Part shown: piece by piece, positions 12,084 to 21,651 of the stretch | How the letters are laid out: every line of letters begins with the position of its first letter | Position numbering within the stretch: the first letter of the stretch is position 1 | DNA from: Sphaerisporangium corydalis | GTDB lineage: Bacteria > Actinomycetota > Actinomycetes > Streptosporangiales > Streptosporangiaceae | DNA length: 64,000 bases | Direction: 5' to 3' | NCBI RefSeq assembly: GCF_025506355.1 | Contig: NZ_JANZYP010000016.1 | Location: 1-64,000, forward strand | Notes under the pieces: model-generated | Seen by the model: only the letters and a program-made list of their open reading frames with translations | Databases searched by the model: none | What the model was told of the DNA's origin: nothing | Translations under genes and position numbers: made by a program

Positions 12084-12838
12084 GGTTACCTCTTCTTTCC
12101 CTTGAACGCGTGGCGCAACAGGGATGCGGCCCGGAGGAACCAAAGGCAATATTACGCAATGAATTGGACTCTTCACCCGACGATAACTGAAGTTCGCCGT
12201 GAGTTTAGCGAAATCTGGTGGATGTAGCGCCGCGTTTGCAGTGGCCCAGGACGAAATTTCGGAATTTTTGCGAACAGCGCGTCAACGCGTGTGCCGGAAC
12301 GATGAGCGCACACTTTCCCAGTTCCAGCGACTGATCGCCTTCGCAGTGACTTCCCGTGGCTTGCCCTTGGTCACCCGTGGCAGCGAGTCCTGCCTCGATC
12401 ACTCAAGCTCGGGCATTCACGCCCTAAGGTGAGGAGATCTCCACCCAGGCGCCGAACCGGCCGAAAGTACGGTCTGGTCCGCCGTCAAGTCTCCTTTCGA
12501 CCGATCCGGCATGGAAACCGGGGCCGCAGGATGAGGCCTCATGCCACCTGAAACGCTCCCCGCAACGCCGGAAACCGTCGGATCAGGGCGCGCCGTCTAC
12601 CGCAAGCTCACCGAGGAAGTCGCCGAGGCCAACCGCATCGCCACCGCCCGCCGCCAGCGCCCCGCCCGCGCCTACGGCAGCGAGCCGGACCCTTCTTCTA
12701 CGGACACTATGGATGACCGTAGAACTGACGTCGGTGAGCAGGGCCAGGGCGATGACCTACGGACATCGGGGGCCGTAGGACCTCCTGCTTCTCACCCACC
12801 GGCGCCGCATACTCGACCGCGGCCCGGGCGGCCTTCTC
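12084..12838. other. Gap without a recognisable intact gene
   Basis: The AT-richer part just upstream of 12083 should hold the pyruvate decarboxylase promoter. A plus-strand frame from 12541 starts with a plausible segment (VYRKLTEEVAEANRIATARR) but degenerates after about 45 codons. A minus-strand extension of the DJ-1 remnant runs to 12707. Neither is a credible gene. Confidence 0.5.
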
Positions 12839-13108
12839 ATGCCGCAAGGGATCGAGCGGCAGACGCTCCAGCAGCGTGTCGTCGGCCACGACATCACGCG
12901 TCCTGATACCGCTCCCCATCAGGACCACGTCGGCTTCGGCAACGAACTCCAGCGGCCGCTGACAGCGCACCTCCACGCCGTTCATCGACGTCACCTCGGG
13001 TGTCGGCGAGGTGATGTACGCGCTCACGTCCTGACCTTGGGCGCGAGCGCGATTGATCAGGCCGGAGGCGATGAAGCTGTCCAGCTCGTTGAATCCGTCA
13101 TAGTGACG
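12839..13108 (-). pseudogene. DJ-1/PfpI family fragment
   Basis: About 90 residues match the N-terminal half of DJ-1/PfpI proteins: YDGFNELDSFIASGLINR, SPTPEVTSMNGVEV, and VVLMGSGIRTRDVVADD. The nucleophile-elbow Cys region (normally GAQCSG) is missing, because the reading switches to unrelated sequence after LPLDPLRH. The upstream 70 codons are also unlike the family. Inactive remnant. Confidence 0.7.
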
Positions 13109-13317
13109 ACCGCTATCTGCAAGGCCACTCCCACGCAGCTGTGCCACCCCGGATCTGCAGGGCACCCATCCGACACTCTGTAGATCATGGGCCAGCTTGG
13201 TGACAGCCGACCGCCGCAGGCAGCCGGTCCGACCGACGTGCTCAATGGGGAGCCCTCGCCTGACCGGCGGATCTTTCGGCACGAGTCGCTTCTTCACGCC
13301 GCGTCGGCGGGCCGGCA

Positions 13318-13565
13318 AAGTTCTATCCGACCTGGACGGTCTCGAACGTCACGTCATCGTCGGCCTACGTGAAAACGCTGAAGATCACCTTCACGCCCGC
13401 CGCTTCTGGTGCCACCATCGGGTCGGGGGGGACCTGGTTGACGGCAACGGTAATAACAGGTGGCATGGGGTGCGGAGCGTTGGACCAGTGTCTTCCGCCG
13501 GTATCACCAAGACTTTCAGCTTCAACCGCACCGTGAATTTCGGTGGCAACGGCAAGCAGCCGTGA
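13318..13565 (+). pseudogene. Frameshifted remnant of a possible secreted protein
   Basis: One frame gives FYPTWTVSNVTSSSAYVKTL and an IGSGGTWLTATV segment; after a shift near 13470 another frame gives AGITKTFSFNRTVNFGG and a stop at 13565. Thr/Ser-rich beta-strand-like sequence of this kind occurs in secreted actinobacterial proteins. No family is named; the reading is tentative. Confidence 0.3.
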
Positions 13566-13903
13566 CATATCGGTGATCTTCGTATCACCGGCCCGGCTTC
13601 CACGCGTTACTCAGCGATTCGTCGCCGGATCGACCTATGGCCAATTCAACAGCACGACTCAAAACGAATGATGCCGCCGAACCGAGCGACCGCCCCGGCC
13701 CTCTAGGAAGATGGCCGGGGCGCCACGGCACCAGAGAACGCGAAAGTCTTGCCTGCGGGGACTCCACGGTTTTCGGCTCTGGCACGAATGCGGTGGTGGC
13801 GGTGCGTGGGCGATCAGGGCGGGATCCCCACGCCAGCACGCACCGATGTCCAGGTAACCCGCGCGTATCGCGCGTGCGGCAGGTCGCGTCTGGGAGTAGT
13901 CGA
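13566..13903. other. Gap, nothing recognisable
   Basis: Overlapping frames on both strands exist, but none shows a motif, ribosome site or coherent codon usage. Probably decayed sequence within the island. Confidence 0.4.
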
Positions 13904-14203
13904 TCACTCTGGGCTTCGGAGTCGGATCGAGTGCCGCAAGACCCAGGCGCGCTCGCTTCGTTGGCAGCGGTCCTGCTCCATTAAGCGCAGCGCCGTCCCG
14001 GTGGCGGCCAGAAGCTCGGCCAGAGTGTGGGCGCCGGTCGCTTGCTGGGCGGCCAGGATGAGGTGCGCGGCGGCTTCGGCGTCCTCCACCGGGTCGGCAT
14101 GCAGATAGCTCTGGCTACCCGCGGCGTAGTCCTGCTGGTAGAGACCGGCTTGGGGGAACAGCTGCGGAGCCAGGTGGTGGAGGCGGTAGCGGCACACGCC
14201 CGG
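13904..14203 (-). pseudogene. DnaQ-like exonuclease C-terminal fragment
   Basis: About 100 codons in the same frame as the kinase remnant but unrelated to it. YRLHHLAPQLFP, then DPVEDAEAAAHLILAA and TLAELLAATG, resemble the last part of DEDD exonucleases (PolIII epsilon-like), where an HxAxxDA motif precedes an Ala-rich helix. The first His/Asp motifs are missing. The in-frame join with the kinase fragment at about 14203 suggests a deletion fusion. Confidence 0.5.
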
Positions 14204-15163
14204 CGCTGCTGTGGCGATCTGGTCGGGGAGCAGGTCGGCCTGCACATCGACGGTGACCGGCACGAATACGCCACCGGTCAGCGCCATCAACGCAGGGCCG
14301 AGACCATCATCGAGGCTGCTGGGGCGCAGGCCGTGGGCGATCTGGCGTAGCTCGTCGATGGCGGTGCCCAGCTCGGTGACCGACTGGTCGAGCAGCCCGT
14401 TGACATCGAGGGTCGCGTCGTGGAGGTGGCGCTGCGCCAACCGTAATGCCATGCCCAGCGACACCAGCCGTTGCTGCGCGCCGTCGTGCAGGTCGCGTTC
14501 GAGCCGGCGGCGTTCGGCGTAGCCGGCGTGCAAGAGCCGCTCCCGGCTCGATTCGACGTCCCGCAGGGCCCGGTTCAGTTAGATGCGCAGCCGCACCACC
14601 TCGACCAGCAGCGCGGCCGCGGCCGCGACCTCGCGCAGCAGCTCGCGTGAACCCACCGTGCCGCGCATGATGGCGCCGATGTCGTGCCCGCCCAGCCACA
14701 CCGGCGCGCAGGAGGCGGCACCCGGGTCAAGCGCCGTGCCGTTGGCGTCGACCAGACCCGCCTCACCGGCCTGGCCTGGCAGCCGGTAGCCGACCCGCAA
14801 CGCCGGGTCGCGTAACGCTTCCCGCAGAGCCGACTCCAGCTGTTTCCGGGCGGGCCGTACCCGCGTGGGTGCGCCGCTGTAGGTCCTCGATCGCGGTGAG
14901 CGCGGCACGCCGGGCGGGGTAGAGCCGGCGGTCGACCCGCCGTTGCACCCGACCGCGCAGCGGGGTCAGCGCTGCGGCGCACACCGCGGTGGCCGCGGCC
15001 GCCGCCACCGGCGAGGATCCCCCCCCGCGCCCAGACCCACAACGAACGACGCGACCGTGTAGAAGCCGAGCAGAGCGGCCGTGACCCATTCGGCGAGGTC
15101 TACACCGGCGTCGTGGCGCGCCGCCCCGGACGGCTGCCGGTATCCGGCCTGTGGGTTTTCCAT
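14204..15163 (-). pseudogene. Histidine kinase (HisKA_3), broken and lacking its ATPase domain
   Basis: Remnant of a membrane sensor kinase. The N-terminus (MENPQAGYRQ..., then one hydrophobic segment AALLGFYTVASFVVGLG) shifts frame at a run of eight C at about 15018-15025. It continues as VQRRVDRRLYPARRAALTA, shifts again near 14880 into ALREALRDPALRVGYRLPG, meets an in-frame stop at 14579, and resumes as RRRLERDLHDGAQQRLVSLG, the HisKA_3 dimerisation helix with its phospho-accepting His. The HATPase domain is absent and replaced by exonuclease-like sequence. Three lesions plus truncation make it inactive. Confidence 0.75.
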
Positions 15164-15493
15164 CACGTGTTGGCCGCACTGCGAGATGCCGCACACGAAT
15201 CAACGCCGACGCTGAGTCTTCCCGGGAGGGCCGGCCGTCGACAGCCCCTCGGTAGCCGGGGCCGGAGCTGCCGGATTCCGCGAGTTTGGCGGGCTCGGCG
15301 AGTCTTACCCGGAGCCGGTATCGGTTTTCCGTGCCCCTCTCCCACGTCGGGCCATAGCGGCACGCGCGGCGCAGCGGTGCCGAGGCGACTGCTCACCTGC
15401 CGGGCATCGGCGGACCACTCCCCAGTCAGCCGGATGTCATGAAGGCGAGTCAGATTCGGGGTCGCAGGACATTCTCCGACTTCGAGGAGACCC
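15164..15493. other. Gap upstream of the GDPD gene
   Basis: Presumably holds the promoter of the secreted phosphodiesterase at 15494, but no convincing -10/-35 pair was found. No gene is credible. Confidence 0.4.
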
Positions 15494-16309
15494 ATGTTTC
15501 GACGACTCGGCATCGCTGTCATGACCGCGCTGGCGGTGCTGGCGGCGGTCGTTCCCCCGGCCGCCGCGAAGCCGCCGGCCCCCACCACGGTCGCCCACCG
15601 CGGGGCGTCGGCGTACGCGCCGGAGAACACCGTCGCGGCCTTCGAGCTGGCGGACAAGCAGGGCGCCGACATGTTCGAGCTCGATGTCCAGGAGACCAAG
15701 GACCACGAGCTGGTCCTGATGCACGACACGACACTGGCCCGCACCACCAACGCCGAGAGGCTGTTCCCCGGCCTGGCGCCCTGGAGGGTCGGCGACCTCA
15801 CCCTCGCGCAGATCCGCAGGCTGGACGCGGGCTCGTGGTTTGACGCGAAGTACAAGGGCGAGCCGGTGCCCACGCTCGGAGAGACCCTGCGCGCGATGAG
15901 CGCGAGCCGGCTCGGCCTGCTGCTGGAGATCAAGGCGCCGGGGCTCTACCGGGGCATCGAGACCCGCGTCGCCGACGAGCTGCGACGTCACCCCTCATGG
16001 CTGGCGCCCAGTCGGCTCGTCGTGCAGTCGTTCGACTGGAACTCGATGCGCACGTTCCACCGGGTCATGCCCGGCGTCCCGATCGGCCTGATCGGCACGC
16101 CCGCGATCGCCGACCTCCCGAGACTCGCGAGGTTCGCCGACCAGATCAACCCGCCCTACAACGAGCTCACCCCCGAGTACGTCAGGCGCGTCCACCGCCA
16201 CCGCATGGAGGTCTTCACCTGGACCGTGGACGATCCGGCGATGATGCGGCGCGTGACCTCCTACCGGGTGGACGGCATCATCACCAACAAACCCGACCTG
16301 ACGCCCTGA
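15494..16309 (+). CDS. Secreted glycerophosphodiester phosphodiesterase
   Basis: 271-aa GDPD enzyme hydrolysing glycerophosphodiesters to glycerol-3-phosphate and an alcohol. A signal peptide is evident (positive FRR, hydrophobic core to about residue 22, Ala-x-Ala end), so it acts outside the cytoplasmic membrane. The TIM-barrel motifs are present: VAHRGASAYAPENT (first catalytic His and Arg), the acidic pair in FELDVQETKD, MHDTTLARTT (second His), and the closing TWTVDDPAMM and DGIITNKPD. The ATG at 15494 is preceded by GAGGAGA. It is intact although flanked by pseudogenes. Confidence 0.93.
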   Translation: MFRRLGIAVMTALAVLAAVVPPAAAKPPAPTTVAHRGASAYAPENTVAAFELADKQGADMFELDVQETKDHELVLMHDTTLARTTNAERLFPGLAPWRVGDLTLAQIRRLDAGSWFDAKYKGEPVPTLGETLRAMSASRLGLLLEIKAPGLYRGIETRVADELRRHPSWLAPSRLVVQSFDWNSMRTFHRVMPGVPIGLIGTPAIADLPRLARFADQINPPYNELTPEYVRRVHRHRMEVFTWTVDDPAMMRRVTSYRVDGIITNKPDLTP

Positions 16310-16328
16310 GGGGGCGGACCACCCACCT

Positions 16329-16371
16329 GGCTCCTCGTGACGACGAGCCCTCCGGCCGGGACTCCCCGGCC
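16329..16371 (+). terminator. Stem-loops after the GDPD gene
   Basis: A 9-bp stem with one mismatch (GGCTCCTCG / CGACGAGCC, 16329-16349) is followed at once by a 7-bp GC stem (GGCCGGG / CCCGGCC). They start 20 bp after the GDPD stop. No U-tract, as usual in actinobacteria. Confidence 0.5.
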
Positions 16372-16728
16372 CCCCGGCCACGGGACGCCGCCCGGCGCAA
16401 GGGCCGAGGAGATGTCTCCCGGTGTTCACCCCGGTCAGGTGATGGCGGTGGCCGCCCCGTTGGAAGCATGAGGCCGCGAGACAGGAAACCACGACACTGG
16501 AGCACGTACGGTGACACCGATCAGCCCCGCCGCCGACGCCTCCGCCGCCCCAGGCAACGGCGCGGAGAGGATGCCGACGAGCCGGTGACCGTTTCGACCT
16601 CCGTCTCCCGCCCAGGCCTTCACAGCAGACGGTTCGGCTGTGTGTGAAGTCGATGACCTGGTTTCGGAATACTCGGCCAGTAGACCCTGCGCCCGGCGAT
16701 CGCCGCAGCGCAAGCAGGGGAACAGAGT
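16372..16728. other. Gap, nothing recognisable
   Basis: No frame carries a recognisable motif between the stem-loops and the small hypothetical gene. Confidence 0.4.
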
Positions 16729-17082
16729 GTGAACGTCGAGGTGGACGACTTCCGGATACGACCCCGCGCTGGCGACCCGGTGGATGCGTTCGTCCAGATG
16801 GAAGGCTCTCCGCCGCAGCTGCTACATCTGACCAGGCTAAGGATCGTCAGTGCCAGCCGGGTCGATGTGCGCTCCGTGGAGTTGTCGGCCGGGGAACTGC
16901 AGGGAACGGCGTACGCCTACGGTTCGGGACAGGTAGGCGAATTCAAGGCCTTGGTGACTTTGACCGACAACGGCGATGGCACCGCCGGTCAGTTGTCGGT
17001 CCGCGTTACCGACTCCTCTGGCTCGTCCAGCGACTGGATTCGTGACCCAGTGAGCCGAGAGCTCGTTCCCCGCACCTCTTGA
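16729..17082 (+). CDS. Hypothetical 117-aa protein
   Basis: Unknown family. The GTG at 16729 has GGGG eight bases upstream. Sequence begins MNVEVDDFRIRPRAGD and is rich in predicted beta strands, with alternating Val/Leu and polar residues, an acidic central turn (TLTDNGDGTAG) and a Ser-rich end. No signal peptide or membrane segment. The fold may be a small beta-sandwich. Single isolated gene in the degraded island, so it may itself be a fragment. Confidence 0.45.
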   Translation: MNVEVDDFRIRPRAGDPVDAFVQMEGSPPQLLHLTRLRIVSASRVDVRSVELSAGELQGTAYAYGSGQVGEFKALVTLTDNGDGTAGQLSVRVTDSSGSSSDWIRDPVSRELVPRTS

Positions 17083-17245
17083 CGGCAGGTCCCGCCAGTT
17101 GGCGCCCGATGGGCCCGAACGAGCACCTGGAGCTCATGAATTCTCTCGCAGGGCCTCATGATCCTGCAGGGCCGAAGGCGTCGGCTCGACGGGCACCCGT
17201 CGCGAGCGCACGTCGAGCGAGCGGGGATATGGGTGCCGCCCGCGG

Positions 17246-18691
17246 TCACCGGTCGCTTTTGACGGGCGCCGGGCTGCTTCGGTCGGGTACGGCGACGCTG
17301 TTCGCCGCGATGCGGAGGTTGAGCGCGACGACAAGGGTGAGCACCATCCCTCCTGCGATGACGAAGACGGCCAGACGTATGCCTTCCGCTGTAGCGATCC
17401 GTAGGTCTTCACCGACGAGGTCCCCGGTGCCGGAGTTGGCCACGAGAACCAGGAGGGCGAGGCCCAAGGCGGCCCCTATTCCGGAGCCGGTCGATACGAT
17501 GCCGGAAGCGACACCTTGCTCCCGATCGCTGACGCCTATGCCTGCGGCGATGAACATGGTCGTGAAGATGATGCCGTCGCCGACGCTGATGGCGATGAGG
17601 CCAGGGATCAGCTGCGGGTAGGACCCGTCGGCCGCGAGGGCCCACCCTAGAGCAACGGCCCCGGTCGCACCGATCGCCAGTGCCGCGACGAGGATCGGCC
17701 GAAGACCGAAGCGGTCGACCAGCCGGCCGGCGATGCTCGAGCCGGCCACCACCACCCCGGTCGGCAGCAGGAACGCCACGCCGGTCTCGAGCGCGTCGTA
17801 ACCCATCACGTCTTGGAAGTAGATCGACATGAAGTACAGCAGGGAGCCGAAGGTCACCATGAACATGAAGGCGATCGCCACCGCAAGGATCAGATTTCGA
17901 TTCGCCAGCAGTCGGAGAGGTACGAGGGGATCGCGGCTCCGCCGCTCGATCATCGCGAACATCGTCGCCGACAGTGCCCCGGCCCCTGCGGCACCGAGAA
18001 TCGCCGGTGAGGTCCAGCCCAGGACAGGTCCCTGCACGAGCGCGAACACGAGCAGGCTCACGCCGCCGGTGGCCGTCAACGCGCCGGGCAGATCGAACTT
18101 CCGGGATCTGTCCCTCGGTTGATCACGGCCGAGCAGCCGAGGGATGAGGACCAGCACCGTGCCCGCGAGCGGTACATTGACAAAGAACACGGCCTCCCAG
18201 CCGAGGGTCCTCGTCAGCACGCCGCCCAGGAGCACTCCGACCACCAGCCCGGCGGCTCCGGCGCCTCCCCAGACCGCCAAGGCCCGGTTACGATCACGAC
18301 CCTCCGCGAACGTCGTGTTGATGACAGCCAAGGTGCCGGGAAAGACCAACGCTCCGCCGAGGCCTTGGACCGCGCGTGCCGTCAACTGCATCCCGGGCCC
18401 GGTCGCGAGGCCTCCGGCGAGCGAGGCCAGCGCGTACAGCGCGAGCCCGACCGTGAGTACCCAGCGCCGTCCGAGCAGGTCCGCAGCACGACCCCCGAGC
18501 AGTAGGAAGCCGCTCGACGCGACCGCGTACGCGCTGATCACCGCCTGCAGGGTATGAGCTGAGTATCCCAAGTCCCGTGCTATGTCGGGTAATGCGACAA
18601 CCACGATGTACTGGTCGAGCGAGACGATCAGCATGGCGAACGACAGCAGTGCCAGCGTCGCGGTGCTGCGACGCCGGTTGAGACCGTTCAT
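17246..18691 (-). CDS. DHA2-type MFS multidrug efflux transporter
   Basis: About 480-aa major-facilitator protein of the 14-helix EmrB/QacA (DHA2) type, exporting drugs by proton antiport across the cytoplasmic membrane. Visible features are [19 protein letters not shown] in helix 1, motif A as [14 protein letters not shown] after helix 2, motif C-like [13 protein letters not shown], and many hydrophobic helices to the end. The frame opens at a TTG (18715), but the best ribosome site (AAGGAG, 18718-18723) lies two bases from it. That site serves instead an ATG at 18711, which starts a 7-codon frame whose TGA overlaps the ATG at 18691. I therefore take 18691. No regulator is adjacent. Confidence 0.9.
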   Translation of the reverse strand: MNGLNRRRSTATLALLSFAMLIVSLDQYIVVVALPDIARDLGYSAHTLQAVISAYAVASSGFLLLGGRAADLLGRRWVLTVGLALYALASLAGGLATGPGMQLTARAVQGLGGALVFPGTLAVINTTFAEGRDRNRALAVWGGAGAAGLVVGVLLGGVLTRTLGWEAVFFVNVPLAGTVLVLIPRLLGRDQPRDRSRKFDLPGALTATGGVSLLVFALVQGPVLGWTSPAILGAAGAGALSATMFAMIERRSRDPLVPLRLLANRNLILAVAIAFMFMVTFGSLLYFMSIYFQDVMGYDALETGVAFLLPTGVVVAGSSIAGRLVDRFGLRPILVAALAIGATGAVALGWALAADGSYPQLIPGLIAISVGDGIIFTTMFIAAGIGVSDREQGVASGIVSTGSGIGAALGLALLVLVANSGTGDLVGEDLRIATAEGIRLAVFVIAGGMVLTLVVALNLRIAANSVAVPDRSSPAPVKSDR

Positions 18692-18711
18692 CGGTGATCC
18701 ATTGAGGACAT
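18688..18711 (-). CDS. Seven-codon leader ORF overlapping the efflux gene start
   Basis: ATG at 18711 encodes MSSMDHR and ends in TGA at 18688-18690, overlapping the transporter start as ATGA. The Shine-Dalgarno AAGGAG sits 6 nt before this ATG, an ideal distance. The transporter has no such site of its own, so its translation may be coupled to the leader. Confidence 0.4.
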   Translation of the reverse strand: MSSMDHR

Positions 18712-18723
18712 GCAAATCTCCTT

Positions 18724-19334
18724 CTCACGAATCCGGATCCAGGGCCAGGGCCAGGGGTACAGCGTACGATCGCGCGCCACCGGTCATTCCGACAGCCATG
18801 ATCGGCCTCGTCGTGACCACGTGATGTCACGGATTCTGGTGGGCGTCGGCCAGCGGCCGTTCCTGTATGCCTGGTCGCTGCTGGTGGCATGGTGTTCGAC
18901 AGCCTGCGGCCGTCGTCGCGGCGCAAGCTAAGGTTTCGTCACTGAATGGGCTTGTGACGGAACAGCCGGGACAAAGGGTGGAGGGTTCCCCTTTGAGGGG
19001 AGCGGAGCCGGCTGAGCGGATGCGTAAGAGCGCGGAGCGGCTGCAGCTGGTCCGGGCCACCGCCAAAGCCCTGATCCGTCAGGTCAGGGCCGGTACTCCT
19101 TCGCCGTAGGCAAAGTATCCCGGGCGGAGGTACCGGCTCCGCCGGCGCGGCGTCACACACCTCATCGGCATCGTTGTCGGCGCGTGAGCCGTGCGCCTTC
19201 ACCGGGCCGGGCCGCCCTGATGCTGCGAGGCAGGGCGCCCGTGAGCTGGTGCGGTGAGGACGCAGGAACGACATCGGGGCGAGAGCGGTGTTGTCGGCGG
19301 TGGTGCGGGCGATCGCGGGTGAGGGCGCCGGCTC
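18724..19334. other. Gap with a doubtful small frame
   Basis: A plus-strand frame (18867-19109) ends with a basic helix-like stretch MRKSAERLQLVRATAKAL but has no ribosome site and no family resemblance. Nothing else is supported. The efflux-gene promoter should lie near 18720-18800; the segment contains a short GGCCAG repeat. Confidence 0.35.
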
Positions 19335-19841
19335 TCAAGCCGAGATGCGGCTCGCGGTGCCGGGCTGGTGGCGGTCGCGGTGGTGTTGGAGTTCGGTGTT
19401 GATGCGCTGGGCTTCGGCGAGCTGGTCTTCCAGGATGATGATGCGGCAGGCGGCGTCCAGGGCGGTGCCCTGGTCGAGGAGTTCGCGGGCGCGGGCGGCC
19501 AGGCGGAGCTGGTAGCGGGAGTAGCGGCGGTGGCCGCCGTCGGAGCGCTGCGGCTCGATCAGTTTGGCGGCGCCCAGGTTGCGCAGGAACGCCTGGGTGA
19601 CGCCGAGCATCTCGGCGGCCCGGCCCATGCTGTAGGCGGGGTAGTCCTGGTCGTCGAACCGGTGGCCGGGTGTGTGACCCGGGGGGGTGGCGAGGAGTCC
19701 AGGCCCATCGGCCCTGTTGGCCTTGTTGGCCTTGTCGGCGCTTCTCGCGGTGTCGGCCCGTGGGGCCGGTTCAGCCGTATCGGCGCCGGCGCGGAGCCTG
19801 GGCTGCGCGCGCACGGCCGACGCCATCGGTGCTTGATCCAT
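19335..19841 (-). CDS. MerR family transcriptional regulator
   Basis: 168-aa regulator with one MerR winged helix at residues 69-125 (AYSMGRAAEMLGVTQAFLRN, then the wing GGHRRYSRYQLRL). A predicted coiled coil follows (about 135-155, ILEDQLAEAQRINTEL), probably for dimerisation. The first 65 residues are Ala/Arg/Asp-rich and disordered. There is no C-terminal ligand domain and no metal-binding Cys, so it belongs with short actinobacterial MerR proteins that sense nothing obvious. The ATG at 19841 is preceded by GGGAAGG. No partner gene is adjacent. Confidence 0.85.
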   Translation of the reverse strand: MDQAPMASAVRAQPRLRAGADTAEPAPRADTARSADKANKANRADGPGLLATPPGHTPGHRFDDQDYPAYSMGRAAEMLGVTQAFLRNLGAAKLIEPQRSDGGHRRYSRYQLRLAARARELLDQGTALDAACRIIILEDQLAEAQRINTELQHHRDRHQPGTASRISA

Positions 19842-20494
19842 GCAACCTTCCCAACGATCTTCCCGAAAACGCCAACGGGGCCCCGGCGCCATGATTCGCC
19901 GGGGCCCTGCGAGGTTCAACACCATCTACCGGCCCTGGGGCCGGCTTACCTGCTTCCGCATGTGGCCGCCCAGTGCGGGCGGGGATGCGGGGATCGCGTA
20001 TGCGTGACCGTAGAGCACCGTCCAATCCGGGGAACTGCGGTACCCGTGCGGCGAACATCAGCCGGCGACGGGCGATCCTGATGGCGTTCAACACTCCTTT
20101 CCCTCTTCGCTGGCGCTACTTCCTCAACTTCATGCATCACTTGCCTACCGCAGCTGCTACGTCCACGGCCGGGACCCTTCACCTGCTACCTACTGCTGGT
20201 CCTGGCACGTCCGACGGTGTTTCTGGTTTCACTGCTGTTGCTGTGGCAGCGCGTCCACGGCGAGGACCCTTCACATGCTTGGTCCCGGCACGTCCGACCT
20301 TCTGCCCCTCTTCACTGCTTCGTCTTTGTATCCAGCTATCCACGCTCGTCCGGGCAGTTCGTCGTGATGCCTACGTCCTGCTCTGCCCTGGTGGATCCGT
20401 TCCTTGCGATGCCAGGAACTCTACCCCCACCCGCCACGGATGTCTACTTCAGCCACTACAGATTTTCGGTGCCGGGACGTGAAGGGCTGCGTCT
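19842..20494. other. Gap with an imperfect direct repeat
   Basis: From about 20080 the plus strand becomes pyrimidine-rich and less GC-rich. A segment around 20158-20212 (CGTCCACGGCCGGGACCCTT, later GGCACGTCCGAC) recurs at about 20250-20298. Frames across it lack motifs. No RNA family was recognised, though the strand bias would fit a non-coding transcript or decayed DNA. Confidence 0.4.
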
Positions 20495-20640
20495 TCACGC
20501 CGTCGGGAGCAACTCGGCGACGGCGAGCTCGACGCTGTCGCGCAGCTGAAAGTGGGCCAGCAGGCCGGTACGGAGCAGCAACCGCCGCAGACCGTGGGGA
20601 ACGCCCGCGAGCAGGAGCCGGCCGGGTCACCGACAAACCA
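20495..20640 (-). pseudogene. STAS-domain C-terminal fragment
   Basis: About 40 codons read LLLAGVPHGLRRLLLRTGLL followed by FQLRDSVELAVAELL and a TGA at 20495-20497. This is the typical last helix of anti-sigma factor antagonists (compare RIERIFRLTGL in the intact STAS gene at 27824). Upstream the frame meets a stop and STAS-like sequence is lost. Remnant only. Confidence 0.5.
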
Positions 20641-20828
20641 CAACGTGGCTTGGTCAAGGCCGGCCGCCGCGGCGCTCCGGGCGGATCGAACGGCCCCACC
20701 GCAACACCCGCCGGCCGGCGGGTCAGGCCGGCGTGGTGGGGCGATGATCGCCGCGCGCGGGGACCGCAGGTGACGGCCAAGGTGGCCAGCAGCAGATCCG
20801 CCGAAGGGCGGGGCGGGGGCAGCCCCCC

Positions 20829-21203
20829 GGCGGCTACACCGCCGACGCGCTGGACGCGCCCACCGGCCGCGAGGTCGTCGAGCGGCTGATCCACGGAGCC
20901 GTGGATCTGACCGCGGGCGAGAACACGCCCCACGGCTGCCTGTCCGTCAACAGCGTGCACGCCTGCGGACCCGACGCGCACAGCGTACGCGAGGACGCCA
21001 TCGCGGTGCGCAAAGCCGGTGAGGCGGCGCTGCGCAGGCGGCTGGAGCAGGCCGCCGATCTGCCCTCCCACTACGAGCCTGCCGCCCTGGCCGCACCTGT
21101 CCACACGATCTCCGACGGCATCGCCGTCCAGGCGGCAGCCGGCCGCAGCCACGACGAGCTGCGGCAGATCGGTGACTTGGCGCTGCGCGCTCTGCTGGAC
21201 TGA
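20829..21203 (+). pseudogene. TetR regulator, C-terminal domain only
   Basis: Frame ending at 21203 carries the ligand-binding half of a TetR protein: TPHGCLSVNSVHACGP, VREDAIAVRKAGEAALRRRL, and the closing ISDGIAVQAAAGRSHDELRQ...LALRALLD. The DNA-binding domain is missing; upstream sequence in all frames is unrelated. N-terminally truncated remnant. Confidence 0.65.
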
Positions 21204-21651
21204 AACCCGCAGAGGGCCGTGCGACGTCAACCGCTCGGCCCCGAGCCCGGCGAGCATCGCCGTCGTCTCCCGCTGATGCCTGCCTCCCAGTGAGTGAAAT
21301 TCGAACGGCATCCGGCGCGAGCCGCCTTCGGCAGAGGGCAGAGCGGCAGCTCGCTGATCAGCGGGAACCTCGTTAACGCCGGATTCCGGTCCCGTACCCC
21401 GACACCACCGACCCGTCACATCGGTCATGTACCGGGGCGCTGGAGCCAGCCCTGCGGCACCACGGTGAGGTCGGCGACCACCTGCTCCCTACGGGTCCGG
21501 CCGGACGTTTTCGTCACCGGAACGGCCACCGCGACGACCTGCCAGAGCAGCCGCAGCAGCTGGCCGTGGTAGGTTACCGGCCCGAGCGTCGGCACGAACA
21601 GCCAGAACCGGGCCTGCCCGCTCTCGGCCGGGCCCAGATCGCGGCGGCCGA
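21204..21651. other. Gap, nothing recognisable
   Basis: A minus-strand frame extends the membrane-protein region to about 21425 after a frameshift, but it has no clear resemblance to anything. No other gene is seen. Confidence 0.35.

Noticed and set aside
20217-20549. Plus-strand frame with a hydrophobic start (MFLVSLLLLW)
   Set aside because: Looks like a signal peptide, but there is no ribosome site, the rest has no structure or family, and it overlaps a repeat and the STAS remnant.
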